This document shows, one piece after another, positions 1-11,200 of a stretch of 64,000 nt of DNA (the stretch's first letter is position 1; each line of letters starts with the position of its first letter). The notes below the pieces were generated by a model that saw only the letters and a list, made by a program, of their open reading frames with translations, was not told where the DNA came from and ran no database searches. This DNA is from Vigna angularis. Lineage: Eukaryota > Streptophyta > Magnoliopsida > Fabales > Fabaceae. The position numbers and the translations under genes were made by a program. Location of the stretch: assembly GCF_016808095.1 (NCBI RefSeq), contig NC_068970.1, positions 52,106,130 through 52,170,129 on the forward strand. The letters are read 5' to 3'.

Positions 1-780
1 GATCAAGAAACCTCAAAGAGATGATCCCAATTTTTATTCTTGGGAAAGAAGTAACATAATGGTGTTGTCTTGGATCATCAAGACTATTTCACCCCAAATA
101 GCAGAAAGCGTTATATATGTGAAAAATGCTCAAGAATTATGGGAAGAATTGAAGGAAAGGTTTTCCAAAGGAGACTACTTTAAATTTTCTGACTTGCTCC
201 AAGAAATTCATTCTATTAAGCAAGGAGAAAGGAGTGTGAGTCAGTATTTTACTAATTTGAAGATTCTATGGGAGGAATTGGAATTTTTTTAGACTCATCC
301 CGCGTTGTAGTTGTAAGATTCCTTGCAATTGTGATCTATCTAAAGCCTCTCATAAATATAGAGAAATGGAGCATGTCATCTGCTTCCTAAAAGGCCTAAA
401 TGAATGTTACAACACTGTGAGAACACAAATATTGCTGATGGAACCTCGACCCAGCATTAATCGTGTGTTTTCTCTCATTATACAGTAGGAAAGACAAGAG
501 AAACATGATTCTGGTCTCACCAACCAGAATGACATCAAGATCCTTGCAAACACCACTGAAAAACAGAGTCACTGGAAGAGTGACCAGGGTTGGAAAACCC
601 ATGGACGTGGATTCACATCTCATGGTCAAGGAAGAGGGAAAGGAAGAAATGTCAATCATGGGAAGCAATGTTCCTACTGTCACAAAATGAATCACATGGT
701 TGATGAATGTTACTCTAAACATGGATATCCACCATGGTTCAAGAAAAACGACAGTAACAGTCAAAACAGTGTGGGACAGA
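1..780 (+). pseudogene. copia gag remnant with zinc knuckle
   Basis: The 77-residue open stretch at 59-292 has the tryptophan- and glutamate-rich helical signature of copia gag (LWEELKERF, SVSQYFTNLK). It stops after a run of T at 285-291, probably a frameshift, since gag-like residues continue in another frame to about 480. A CX2CX4HX4C zinc knuckle is readable with cysteines at 669-671, 678-680 and 708-710 and histidine at 693-695, followed by the HGYPPWFK sequence that is frequent in plant copia gag. Gag packages element RNA. This copy is disrupted and incomplete at its 5' end. Confidence 0.8.
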
Positions 781-889
781 ATGAATGAGGATTGGCAAAT
801 GCTTGCACTACCTCTACTGTATCACAAACCAGTCAACAGAACACTGCCAACATTGTCCAAAACTCCTTCACCCCAGAACAAATGTAGAA

Positions 890-3800
890 AATCATGGAAA
901 TGCTTGAAAAGACTAACAACTCTTCCCATAGCATTAGTCAAATGCACAAAGATACTACAGAGGACAAACAAGGTATGTTCTCATGGATTATAGACATAGG
1001 GGTCACTGACGATGTGACCCATGACAGAAATCTATTCCTAACATTCAATAAAATCAAACATATATCTGTTAAATTGCCAAACAACTCCATTGTTACAGCC
1101 CACTATGCAGGAACTATACAGTTTACCAAAGATTTCATTATTTTTAATGTTTTATACATACCAGATTTTACTTTCAATCTTATATTTGTTCAAAGTTTAA
1201 CTAGAGATATAAACTGCACACTAAATTTTTCCTCTAAGCTGTGTAAAATCCAAGACAATTCTACATTGAGGATGATTGGATATGCTAATGTGTATAAAGG
1301 GCTCTACTACTTGCAGTCTGTTGAAGGGGATCTGGCACCTAGTTTTGTTTTCTCTTATGAGCATGTAAATATAAATTTGTGGCATTATAGGCTAGGCCAC
1401 CCTGGACATAAAACTGTTGAAAGAATGTGCAAAATTTTTCCTTATATTCAAATTGTTTCTAATAGTGCTTGTGATATCTGCCATTATGCAAAGCAACACA
1501 AATTGTCTTTTTGCTAAAAATAATTCTCTGTCTACTAATTGTTTTAATATTATACATTGTGACATATGGGGTCCTATCTCCATCCCATCTGTGCATGGGC
1601 ATATATACTTTCTTACTATTGTTGGCGATTGTAGTAGGCATACTTGGGCCTTTCTTATGCATAATAAAAGCCAAACCAGAGAACTTCTGCAATCTTTTAT
1701 TATGAAAATCAAAACCCAGTTTAATAAAACTGTTAAAACTATTAGGACTAACAATGGTCCTGAATTTAATTGTTCCTGCATATACAATTCTTATGGAATT
1801 GAACATCAAACTAGCTATGTTGAAACTCCACAACAAAATTCTCTTGTGGAGTGCAAACATCAACTCATATTGAATGTTACCCGTAGCTTGGTTTTCCAAT
1901 CTAATGTTCCCTATGCTTATTGGTCTTATGCCCTATCTCATGCTACATACTTGATTAATAGGTTGCCTTCCCCTGTTATTAAGAATAAAACCTCTTATGA
2001 TGTAATGCATAATAATCCACCCACCTATCTTGACCTAAAAGTTTTTGGGTGCTTGTGTTTTGCTTCCACTTTGGAAAGTAACAGAAATAAACTAGACTCT
2101 AGAGTTAGAAAGGGAATATTTCTAGGGTACAAGAGTGGAGTAAAAGGATACATTGTTCTTGACATCAACATTGGGGAAATTTTCATTAGTAGAAATGTCA
2201 TCTTTTATGAAGATATCTTTCTCTATAAGAATGAACAAGGAAATAAAAATAAATGCAATAACAATGAAGACAACACATTTTTTCTTGATAATCCACCTTG
2301 CACCTATGATGAGGTTTTAGCTGAGGATGGAAGAGATAATCAAAATCTTGCTGACAGCACTGATACCGGTGCTGACAGCACTAATCTTGTGGAAGAGGAA
2401 CAAAGAAATAATCAGAGGAGGTCAAACAGAGTGAAGAAAACTCCTGAGTATTTAAAAGATTACATACATCAAACAGATCAGTCATCATCTACATCTTTGT
2501 GTGTCAAGAATGGTGTGAGAACTCCTTACCCTATCACTAATACTTTATCTTATGAATCTCTGTCTGATAAACATTTAAGTTACACTCTTGCCATAACTGG
2601 TAGCAAAGAACCCAACTCTTATGATGAGGCCAGAAAATTTCTTGAATGGGTTGATGCTATGCAGAAGGAGATCAAGGCCTTACAAGACAATGGTACATGG
2701 TTTTTGACTCAACTCCCCCTGGAAAGAAACCCATTGGGTGTAGATGGGTTTACAAAATAAGACACAAAGTTGATGGTATTGTGGAAAGGTATATAGCCCG
2801 ATTGATGGCCAAAGGCTACACTCAATAAGAGGGAATAGATTTTTTAGACACCTTTTCTCCTATTGCAAAGCTCACATCTGTAAGACTATTACTTGCTCTT
2901 GCTGCCTCAAGGAATTGGTTTCTACATCAACTTGATGTAGACAATGCTTTCTTGCATGGGGACCTAAATGAGGATGTTTACATGGATCCTCCACCTGGTT
3001 TAAACACTGATACAAAGGGACATGTATGTAAACTCATTAAATCTCTATATGGTCTAAAACAGGCCAGTAGACAATGGTTTGAAAAACTGTCCAACTTTCT
3101 TATTTCTGCTAATTATATTTAGTCCAAATCTGATCACTCCCTATTTGAAAAGAAAACTCCCACAGATTTTACGGCTTTGCTTGTGTATGTAGATGACATT
3201 GTTTTAACAGGAAATTCCATGAGTGAGATCACTCACTTAAAGGCCTTTCTACATCGCTAATTCCAGATAAAGGATCTTGGGGAACTCAAATATTTTCTAG
3301 TATTTGAGGTTGCTAGATCTAAGAAAGGGATACATCTTTGTCAAAGAAAGTATGCCCATGATATCCTTGAAGAAACAGGAATGCTAGGAAGCAAACCATG
3401 CTCTACACCTTTTCTAAGCAGCACTAACTCCTTATACAAAACAGAGAATTATATGGATGACCCCGGTGTTTATCGTAGATTAATAGGGAAGCTTTTCTAT
3501 CTCACTAATACTAGGCCCGATTTATGTTTTATTGTTAATATTTTAAACCAGTTTATGCAAGAACCCATTAACTATCATTATCAGGCCTTGCAACATGTCC
3601 TTAGATATGTCAAGTCTAGCCCTTCTGAAGGTCTCTTCTTTGCTGTGGATTCTGACATACAGATAAAAGGATTCAGTGACTCGGATTGGGCCACTTGCCT
3701 TAACACAAGAAGATCAACTACTTGTTACTGCGTTTTCCTAGGGACCTCTCTTGTTTCATGGAAATCAAAGAAACAAAGCACTGTCTCAAGGTCCTCTACT

Positions 3801-4120
3801 GAAGCAGAGTATCGTGCCCTAGCTGCCACTGTTTGTGAGATGTAGTGGCTTCACTACATTCTCCAAGATCTCCAAATTCAACCCACTGCTACTACAGTAC
3901 TCTATTGTGACAACAACTCTGTTAGGCATATTGCTCACAACCAAAGCTTTCATGAGCGGACCAAGCATAAAGAGTTGGATTGCCACGTGGTACGCGAGAA
4001 AATTCAAGCCAAGTTTTTGCGTCTTCTTCCCATTCGATGGGAGGAGGAGCTCGCCGATGTCTTCACCAAATTTTCTCACCGTACTCGATTCAAATCTATC
4101 ATCCCCAAGCTTGGATTAAT
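890..4120 (+). pseudogene. copia pol remnant (protease, integrase, RT, RNase H)
   Basis: Protease is recognisable near 980-1030, but its catalytic DTG triad reads DIG. The GAG-pre-integrase motif (LGHPGHKTVERM) lies at 1390-1430. Integrase core runs through 1550-1960 with HCDIWGP. The second catalytic Asp of the usual R-S/T-D-N-G motif is Asn (codon 1750-1752), and VERKH reads VECKH. Reverse transcriptase follows from about 2760, with a YVDD box at 3186-3197. RNase H lies at about 3660-3845 ([16 protein letters not shown]) and is cut by a stop at 3843-3845. Frames shift around 1515 and 2758. The changed catalytic residues together with the stops argue for an old, dead copy. Confidence 0.88.
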
Positions 4121-4138
4121 AAATATTCACCATCCAGC

Positions 4139-4560
4139 TTGAGGGGAGGCTATTAATGTTTCTGTTTTGTAATCAATGCTCCTAAGAGCAACATTTAATG
4201 TTTTAGGGTTTTTAGTTTTAGGAATTTAATTTTCTGTTAGGGATTCTAACTAATCCCCCTTTCTCTACACTTCACCGGAACCCTATATAATCAGGGTTTC
4301 AGCTCTTGTCTTTGTAAGAAGAAACAAACATAATATCAGAAAATTCATACTTTCACACAATAAAAGAAACGTTCCTTTTACTTACCTCTGTTGCAAGCCT
4401 TTATCTTCTTCCCTCTTTAGTCTTTGCTTCACATCTCCGTTCGACAATCACCACTGCAAGCTCTGCTGGTGAATCGCCATGGAGTGCGTTCGCCTTTCTC
4501 TCTCTCTTGGACGACTCACAACACTCGGTCTCACCTGCCATCTCATGCAAGAGAAATCTC
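4139..4560 (+). repeat. copia polypurine tract and 3' LTR (approximate end)
   Basis: The purine tract TTGAGGGGAGGC ends at 4150 and is followed by the LTR, beginning at 4151 or at the TG of 4157. A TATA-like TATATAAT sits at about 4273-4280 inside the LTR, and pyrimidine-rich sequence follows, as expected for a U3-R boundary. The end near 4560 is a guess: no terminal CA was proven and the partner LTR is outside the window. Confidence 0.6.
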
Positions 4561-5301
4561 TGGATAAAGTGATATTTTGCACTTATGGGCCAGAGACCTT
4601 TGGGCCTCAGTTATAATGACTGTGAGCTTATTTAATAATCTCTATTGATGAATTTAAAAAAAATAGATAAAAATTTAGGTGATGACATTTAATACTCATT
4701 AGTAACTTAAAGTATCAATTTTTTACTAAAATATGTAGTACATTTCATTTGATTGGTAACCTTTAAATATAACTATAGGAACAAATGATAATAAGAGAAT
4801 AAACATTTAAATAGCAAGCAACTTGTATTACAATTTACTGTTGAACTCGATTCCATACCTAAAACATATCGTAATCAAACAAACGTGAATTTTTAACTCG
4901 TTTCAACCAGTAAAATTTTATTTCAATTTTTCAAACATTTATTCTTAAATCTTTTTAAGTAGCATAGGAGATTATTGTATATTTCTTACGTTTTCAAAGT
5001 CTCGTATTAAGAGAGAGAATGTTTCTCAATTTTTATATTAATACCTAGCTTGTCTCTTTAAGATAGCTTCAATGCAATGAATTTGTACATGTAAAGGTTT
5101 GGGCTACTTCTTTAATAAATCTGTTCCCTTAGAAAAAAATTTATTCATAAAAAAGTATTTTAAATTTTAAAATTATTTTATTTATAAATGCTTCTATTTT
5201 TCAGACTTTCCGGAATGTTTAGAATTTTGATCTTTAATTACACAACTTTATTCCTAATAATTTTTTAACATGGATTGTTATTAATATTATTGTTATCATC
5301 T

Positions 5302-5340
<39 letters not shown>

Positions 5341-5662
5341 CCTTAAGCAATATTTTTAACTATCTCATTACTTGTAAATTCAGCAATTATTGTACATGTA
5401 CACTCTCAATTTGTTGTATCTTAGTATTTTCTTAAGTTTGTTTTTGCTTACAAAAAGAATTGCCACTTTTTTGTTTTTTTCACTTTTTGTGTACTCTTTT
5501 ATTTTCCTTTCCCACTAAGAGTTTTGTCAGCTGAATTTTTATAAAAGTCTGTTATAACACACGATTAAGTTTCATGTTGGTAGGTGTAAATGATAAATTT
5601 TTGCATATATTTTTTTACTTCCTTATTTTTTAAAGAATCTAATTAAGTTATTAAGTTGAACC
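4561..5662. other. AT-rich intergenic DNA
   Basis: No coding frame, RNA gene or terminal-repeat structure was seen. The only ordered sequence is a (TTA)n microsatellite at about 5306-5340. Confidence 0.6.
5306..5340. repeat. (TTA)n microsatellite
   Basis: About a dozen uninterrupted TTA/ATT triplets are visible. Confidence 0.9.
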
Positions 5663-6224
5663 ATTGTTGTAACATCCCAAAATATAATAAATACCATAAA
5701 TCAGGATTGATTACAATTAACAGTATAATTAACAGTCTTTAACATTAACAGCACACAAGGGTCAAAGCCGAACGGCTGCAGTACAAAAATAACGAGCGTA
5801 CCAAAGTACAGGAACATAAAACAGAACAAACGGTTTTACAAAAGGATTAACCGAACGTCCAAAACGATCTAACATTTACACCCTAATATCTACGAGCGCT
5901 CTAAGGCTCGGCCTTTACTTCAACTTCGACCAGATTAGCATCTTCTAAATTTTCTTCTTCCAGCATTTCTTCAAGATACGCCCCACCATCTGCTCACATC
6001 CACACGGATGGTCATTGCAAGACAAGACGGACGTAGACATACAGGGAAAACACAAATGGAAATGCAAGGGTAAGCTTATAATATTTAATTTATACAATTA
6101 ACACATACATTTACATTTCGATTCACACATACAACATATAACTTATCAAAGAATAATCATAGAAATACTTATATAAGACAGACCGTCCGGACTGTATGAA
6201 CCATGTAGTTATAGGCGTCCTTGC

Positions 6225-6275
6225 ACCCGAGTGGTGTACTAGCCGGGATATACCTAATCAGCTACCACTCGAGGT
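6225..6275 (-). other. Conserved LTR stem-loop (left LTR)
   Basis: CGAGTGGT (6228-6235) pairs with ACCACTCG (6264-6271). The stem extends by ACC (6225-6227) with GGT (6273-6275) around a single unpaired A at 6272. It lies about 560-600 nt from the LTR 3' end. The same structure with different arms occurs in related LTRs at 18597-18638, 20554-20603, 48492-48541 and 37973-38028. The function is unknown. Confidence 0.6.
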
Positions 6276-6859
6276 TAATCCCTCGCCCATATCTAAGCGA
6301 TGAACGAAGAACCCCCTGCCATTCCCACACATGACTACCCCTTCTATGTGAAGATGAGTATCACGGAATCTCAGGATGGACCAAGCCTGTTTTAACTTAT
6401 CCATGTTCATACTTTACCAAATTTAGTATTTAATACAACTGAGACGTTCCTCCTTGGAACGCTCGTTCAAATTCCATAATCATAAAATCACTTGATATAA
6501 CGTTCGCACTGTAATTTATCATAATTCATAATCAATTTCATATTTAGCTTTAAGAGTACAAAAGAACGAACGTTCAGTCCCTTGAAGAAATAGGACGAAC
6601 GTTCAAATATAGTACTGGATGGACAGACGTGACTCTCTGTTTGACCAGTTAAATGCACTGAATCAATTTGAAGTATATTGGTACGTGGAAGATTTCAAAT
6701 AAAAACCTTGGACCAGATTTAATATAAGAAGAATACTCAATAAGACTTAGAAAGTTTCTTTGCATAATTTGGTATATACTGGACTGATGTCAGTATTTGA
6801 ATGAATATTGAAATATTTGGACGAACGCTATTTACGTTCGTTAAGGAATTTAGATTAAG

Positions 6860-6955
6860 GACGAACGTTCGATATGAGGCCGAACGCTATCAAGGACGAA
6901 CGCTCGACATAAGGCCGAACGCTATCAAAGACGAACGCTCGACATAAGGTCGAAC
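6860..6955. repeat. 35-bp tandem array in left LTR (2.7 units)
   Basis: The units begin GACGAACG and carry CCGAACGCTATC. Two full units and a partial third are present. The other LTR of the same element has one unit more. Confidence 0.92.
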
Positions 6956-8202
6956 TTTATGTAATTGCAAAGTTTCAAATATTTATATACCGTTGAGCTG
7001 AACGAACGCTCAGACATTTCAATGGGGACGCTCGTTCTCGAGCAGAACTCATTCCAAATGAAGAATTCCATTCTAAGTTATTTTAAGGAAAACCGAACGG
7101 TCTAAGACCGTACAGTGACGAGCGTTATTTATCAAAGGGAATGATAAATTCTCAGATTTCTCAAACTTAACAAATTTCCATATTTCACGTTTCACTTATA
7201 CTTTATACTCTAAATGATTCTCCAATTTATGAACTTTATAACTTTCACTTCCAGATTAATTCGCATTCAACAATCAACATATTAACAACTCATGCATTGC
7301 CATATTCATACATCATTCATACGTATCAAACCAACATGAAAGTCAACCACCAGAAATCATATCAGTAGACGTCCATAACAGCTCAAACTTCACATTTTTC
7401 ATACATGCAACTCAGATCATATATCATACAGTATAATTTAAACATATAAGCTTCCCTTACCTGGATAGCAGTGTACGCCCTAATGCAAAAGCTGGGCTCG
7501 TCTCTTACAGCGTTCTACCCTCAATGCCACTAAACACTCTCACTGGATCTAAACACCAAAACCAGAGATGGCTCAGATATAGTCCATGCTTGGACCGAGA
7601 ACATGTTTTCGTATGAAACCCTAATGGACAACTATTAGCAAAAGGAACTTACCAGCTTAGAATCAAATTCTGTTCGGTTCAAACGGAAGATCTCAGCTGG
7701 ACGAACGTTTCTACGGTGCTGGAAAAGGAATCGAAGGAGAAACGTGAGAATTACAGTAGAGAGAAGTTTAGGGTTTCTAGAGAGAAGTTGGAGAAGATGG
7801 ATGGTTTGGTTTCTGAGGTAGAAGATGAATGGTTCAGGTGAGAGAATTTTTCGGAAAGCTTTGGTTTTGTTAAACTCACGTTCGTTTGAACGAACGTCTC
7901 TCACGTTGACACCTGCACACCAACTCTGAATTGGAAGCTTCCAACGTGACAAGTGGCGTGCGTGCATGCAGGGATTGGTGCGTTTTTAATGCACTGGTGT
8001 GTGGCAGTGTGCGCGTTTCAGAGAATGATGAACGCTCGGTTTCCGTGTACAGCAGAGATGAAATCAGAGTTTGGGAGTGGGTTTTTTAATGGTTGAGAAG
8101 TGACGTGGCGTGCTTTAATGGTGAGGATGACAGAATTAATTTATGTTAATTATTAGGGGTCTCACATTCTCCCTAACTACAAAAATTTTCGTCCCCGAAA
8201 AT

Positions 8203-11200
8203 TTAGAACCTACCCGTGAATAGGTGTGGATACAATTCCTTCATAGCGCTCTCCACTTCCCACGTTGAGTCACCAGTTTTAGCGTCCCACACTACCTTCA
8301 CTAAACGAACGTCCTTTCTTTTGTATAGTCTAGTGCGAACGTCCTCAATGCGGACTGGTTGCAACTCCAACGTTCGGTTCGGTTGTAGTTGAATGTCTTC
8401 CAGTTCTAAAACATGGGAGGGATTAGCTATATACTTCCTAAGTTGAGACACATGGAAGACCGGATGTAGATTTGATAGTTGAGGAGGCAAGGCAAGTTCA
8501 TAAGCTACTGGTCCGATCTTCTTCAAAATTTGATACGGCCCTATGAACTTGGGAGACAGCTTCTTTGGACGTACTACTCTGCCTACTCCTGTGATCGGAT
8601 TCAGTCTCAAGAATACGTGATCTCCTGCGGTAAACTCCAATGGCCTTCTTCTTCTATCCGCATAAGATTTCTGTCTGCTCAGGGACGTCTTCAATCTCTC
8701 CTGGATTAACTTCACTTTTTCAGTCGTTTGCTGGATGAGCTCAGGTCCAGTTAGCACGTTCTCTCCCTCTTGGAACCAGCAAAGTGGCGTTCGGCATTTC
8801 CTCCCATAGAGAGCTTCAAACGGCGCCATTCCAATGCTAGACTGGAAACTATTGTTGTACGTGAATTCTACCAGTGGCAATACTTCATCCCAGGCACCCA
8901 AGTGATCTAGGACGCACGTCCTCAGCAAATCTTCTAGAGTCTGGATGGTACGTTCAGACTGGCCGTCCGTTTGCGGATGATATGCTGAACTCATCTGCAG
9001 CTTGCTCCCCAACTCGCCTTGTAATGATTGCCAAAACCGAGATGTGAATCTCGTGTCTCGGTCAGAAATGATGCTTGAAGGCACCCCATGAAGACGAACG
9101 ATCTCCTTGATGTACAACTTAGCCAAATTCGTCATTGACATCTTCAAATTCACGGGCAGGAAGTGGGCGCTCTTCGTTAGTCTGTCCACGATCACCCAAA
9201 TTGAGTCATGATTCCTAACCGTTCGTGGCAGATGAGTCACGAAATCCATGGATATGCTATCCCACTTCCATTCAGGAATCTCCAACTGCTGAAGCAATCC
9301 GCCAGGTCTTTGATATTCCGCCTTCGCTCGTTGACAGGTCAAACATGATGCTACAAAACGAGCGACATCACCCTTCATTCCAGGCCACCAAAACGATTTC
9401 CGGAGGTCTTGATACATCTTAGTCATGCCAGGGTGCATGCTAAGACGACTATGATGACCTTCCTCCAGAATAATCCTCTTTAGTTCACCATCATTCGGAA
9501 CGCACGTTCTGCCCATGTAACGCAACATGCCGTCCGTTCCCGTATTGAACCACTTAGCTTGATCTGTACCGAGCGCGCTTAAGATTTTTACCAGCTCTTC
9601 ATCCTCGCGTTGCTTCATTCTAATACGGTCAAACACATTGCTAGATATTCTAAGATTACAGCACTTGATGCTGCTAGGCTCCAACTCAAATTGTAATCTT
9701 AGATCTCTGAAACTTTCCACTAAGTGCAGCTCCTTCACCATCATTAACGAAACATGCACTGTCTTCCTGCTTAGGGCGTCCGCCACTACATTGGCCTTTC
9801 CGGGATGATAGAGCAACTCAAATTCATAGTCCTTCAAAAATTCCAACCAACGCCTTTGCCTCATGTTCAACTCCTTTTGATCAAATAAATACTTAAGGCT
9901 CTTGTGATCACTGAAAACTTGGAATGTGGATCCGTATAGATAATGCCTCCAAATCTTCAGTGCAAAGACGACCGCTGCCAACTCCAGGTCGTGCGTTGGG
10001 TAATTGCGTTCATGAATCTTCAATTGGCGAGACGCGTACGCTACTGCTCGTCTCTCTTGCATCAGCACACAGCCCAACCCTTGGTGCGACGCGTCACAGT
10101 AGACTTCAAAGGGCTTGGACGTGTCCGGAATGACTAGTACAGGAGCGCTCGTCAACTTCACTTTCAACTCCTGGAAACGCTCTTCACACAGATCAGTCCA
10201 TGCGAACGGCTGATCCTTTCTAGTCAATTGGGTAAGTGGAGCCACTATCTTGGCGAATCCCTCTATGAAGCGTCTATAGTAGCCCGCAAGTCCAATAAAA
10301 CTCCTCACTTCCATAACCGAACGCGGGCTTTTCCAATCCAGCACTGCTCTCACCTTAGCTGGATCCACGGAAATACCTCCAGCCGAGACCACATGGCCCA
10401 AAAACTGCACCTCCTTCATCCAAAATTCACACTTGGACAGTTTTGCATACAACTCTTTTTCCCTTAACACGCTCAGCACTGCCCTCAAGTGTTCTTCATG
10501 TTCGGCTTGTGTCTTAGAGTAAATGAGGATATCATCTATAAAAACGACGACGAACTTGTCCAGGTACGGCCGGAAGATGCGGTTCATATAATCCATGAAC
10601 ACTGCAGGAGCGTTCGTCACTCCAAATGGCATCACTACATACTCGTAGTGTCCATAACGAGACCTGAACGCTGTCTTCTGAATGTCGTCCTCTTTCACTC
10701 TAATCTGATGATATCCCGAACGTAAGTCTATCTTAGAGAACACCGTTGCCCCATGCAGTTGATCCAACAAGTCATCAATCCTTGGCAACGGGTATTTGTT
10801 CTTGATAGTCAGCTTGTTCAATTGCCTGTAATCTATACATAACCGAGAGCTGCCATCCTTCTTCTTTACTAAGAGCACAGGCGCTCCCCATGGTGATACG
10901 CTCGGTCTTATGAACTGCTTCTCCATCAACTCTTCAATCTGATTCTTGAGTTCCACCAACTCTGCAGGCGCCATACGGTAAGGTTGAACTGAAATAGGTG
11001 CTGCCGTTGTTACCAAGTCTATGGTGAATTCAACCTCACGAACAGGAGGCAGTCCAGGCACTTCATCCGGAAAGACGTCCTGGAATTCGTCTACAACCGT
11101 TCGTCCTTCAGTGCATTTAATGGACGAACGCTCAAAACCCTCATTCGCACTTTCTCGATCTTCATGCGTCATGATCAAGAAACAAGCCGCGCCCTCCATA

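Larger units (their letters stand above)
1..4560 (+). mobile_element. Decayed Ty1/copia retrotransposon, 3' portion
   Basis: The window opens inside a copia element read on the + strand. The order is gag, CCHC zinc knuckle, protease, GAG-pre-integrase, integrase, reverse transcriptase and RNase H, then a polypurine tract and the 3' LTR. Integrase before RT is the copia order. The reading frame is broken by several stops and frameshifts (for example near 290, 1515, 2758, 3120 and 3843), so the element cannot make its own enzymes. The 5' LTR and primer-binding site lie outside the window. The 3' limit near 4560 is approximate, because I could not fix the LTR end or find a TSD. Confidence 0.9.
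5668..8166 (-). repeat. 3' LTR of the chromovirus (left copy, 2499 bp)
   Basis: Read on the - strand it starts TGTGAGACC at 8166 and ends GATGTTACA at 5668. It is nearly identical to 12937-15470 but has one fewer 35-bp repeat unit. Substitutions noticed against the other LTR lie at about 5836, 5947, 5976 and 8123. The LTR contains the AGGTAAGGG motif (7447-7462, - strand), a tandem array (6860-6955) and a stem-loop (6225-6275). A 110-residue open frame inside it (7635-7967) is probably fortuitous. Confidence 0.97.

Noticed and set aside
1392..1899. - strand frames over the copia integrase
   Set aside because: They are shadows of the integrase reading frame on the + strand.
7635..7967. 110-residue open frame present in both LTRs (also 14939-15271)
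   Set aside because: Identity between the two copies is expected from LTR duplication. No domain, codon pattern or homologue was recognised, and the region is probably non-coding LTR.
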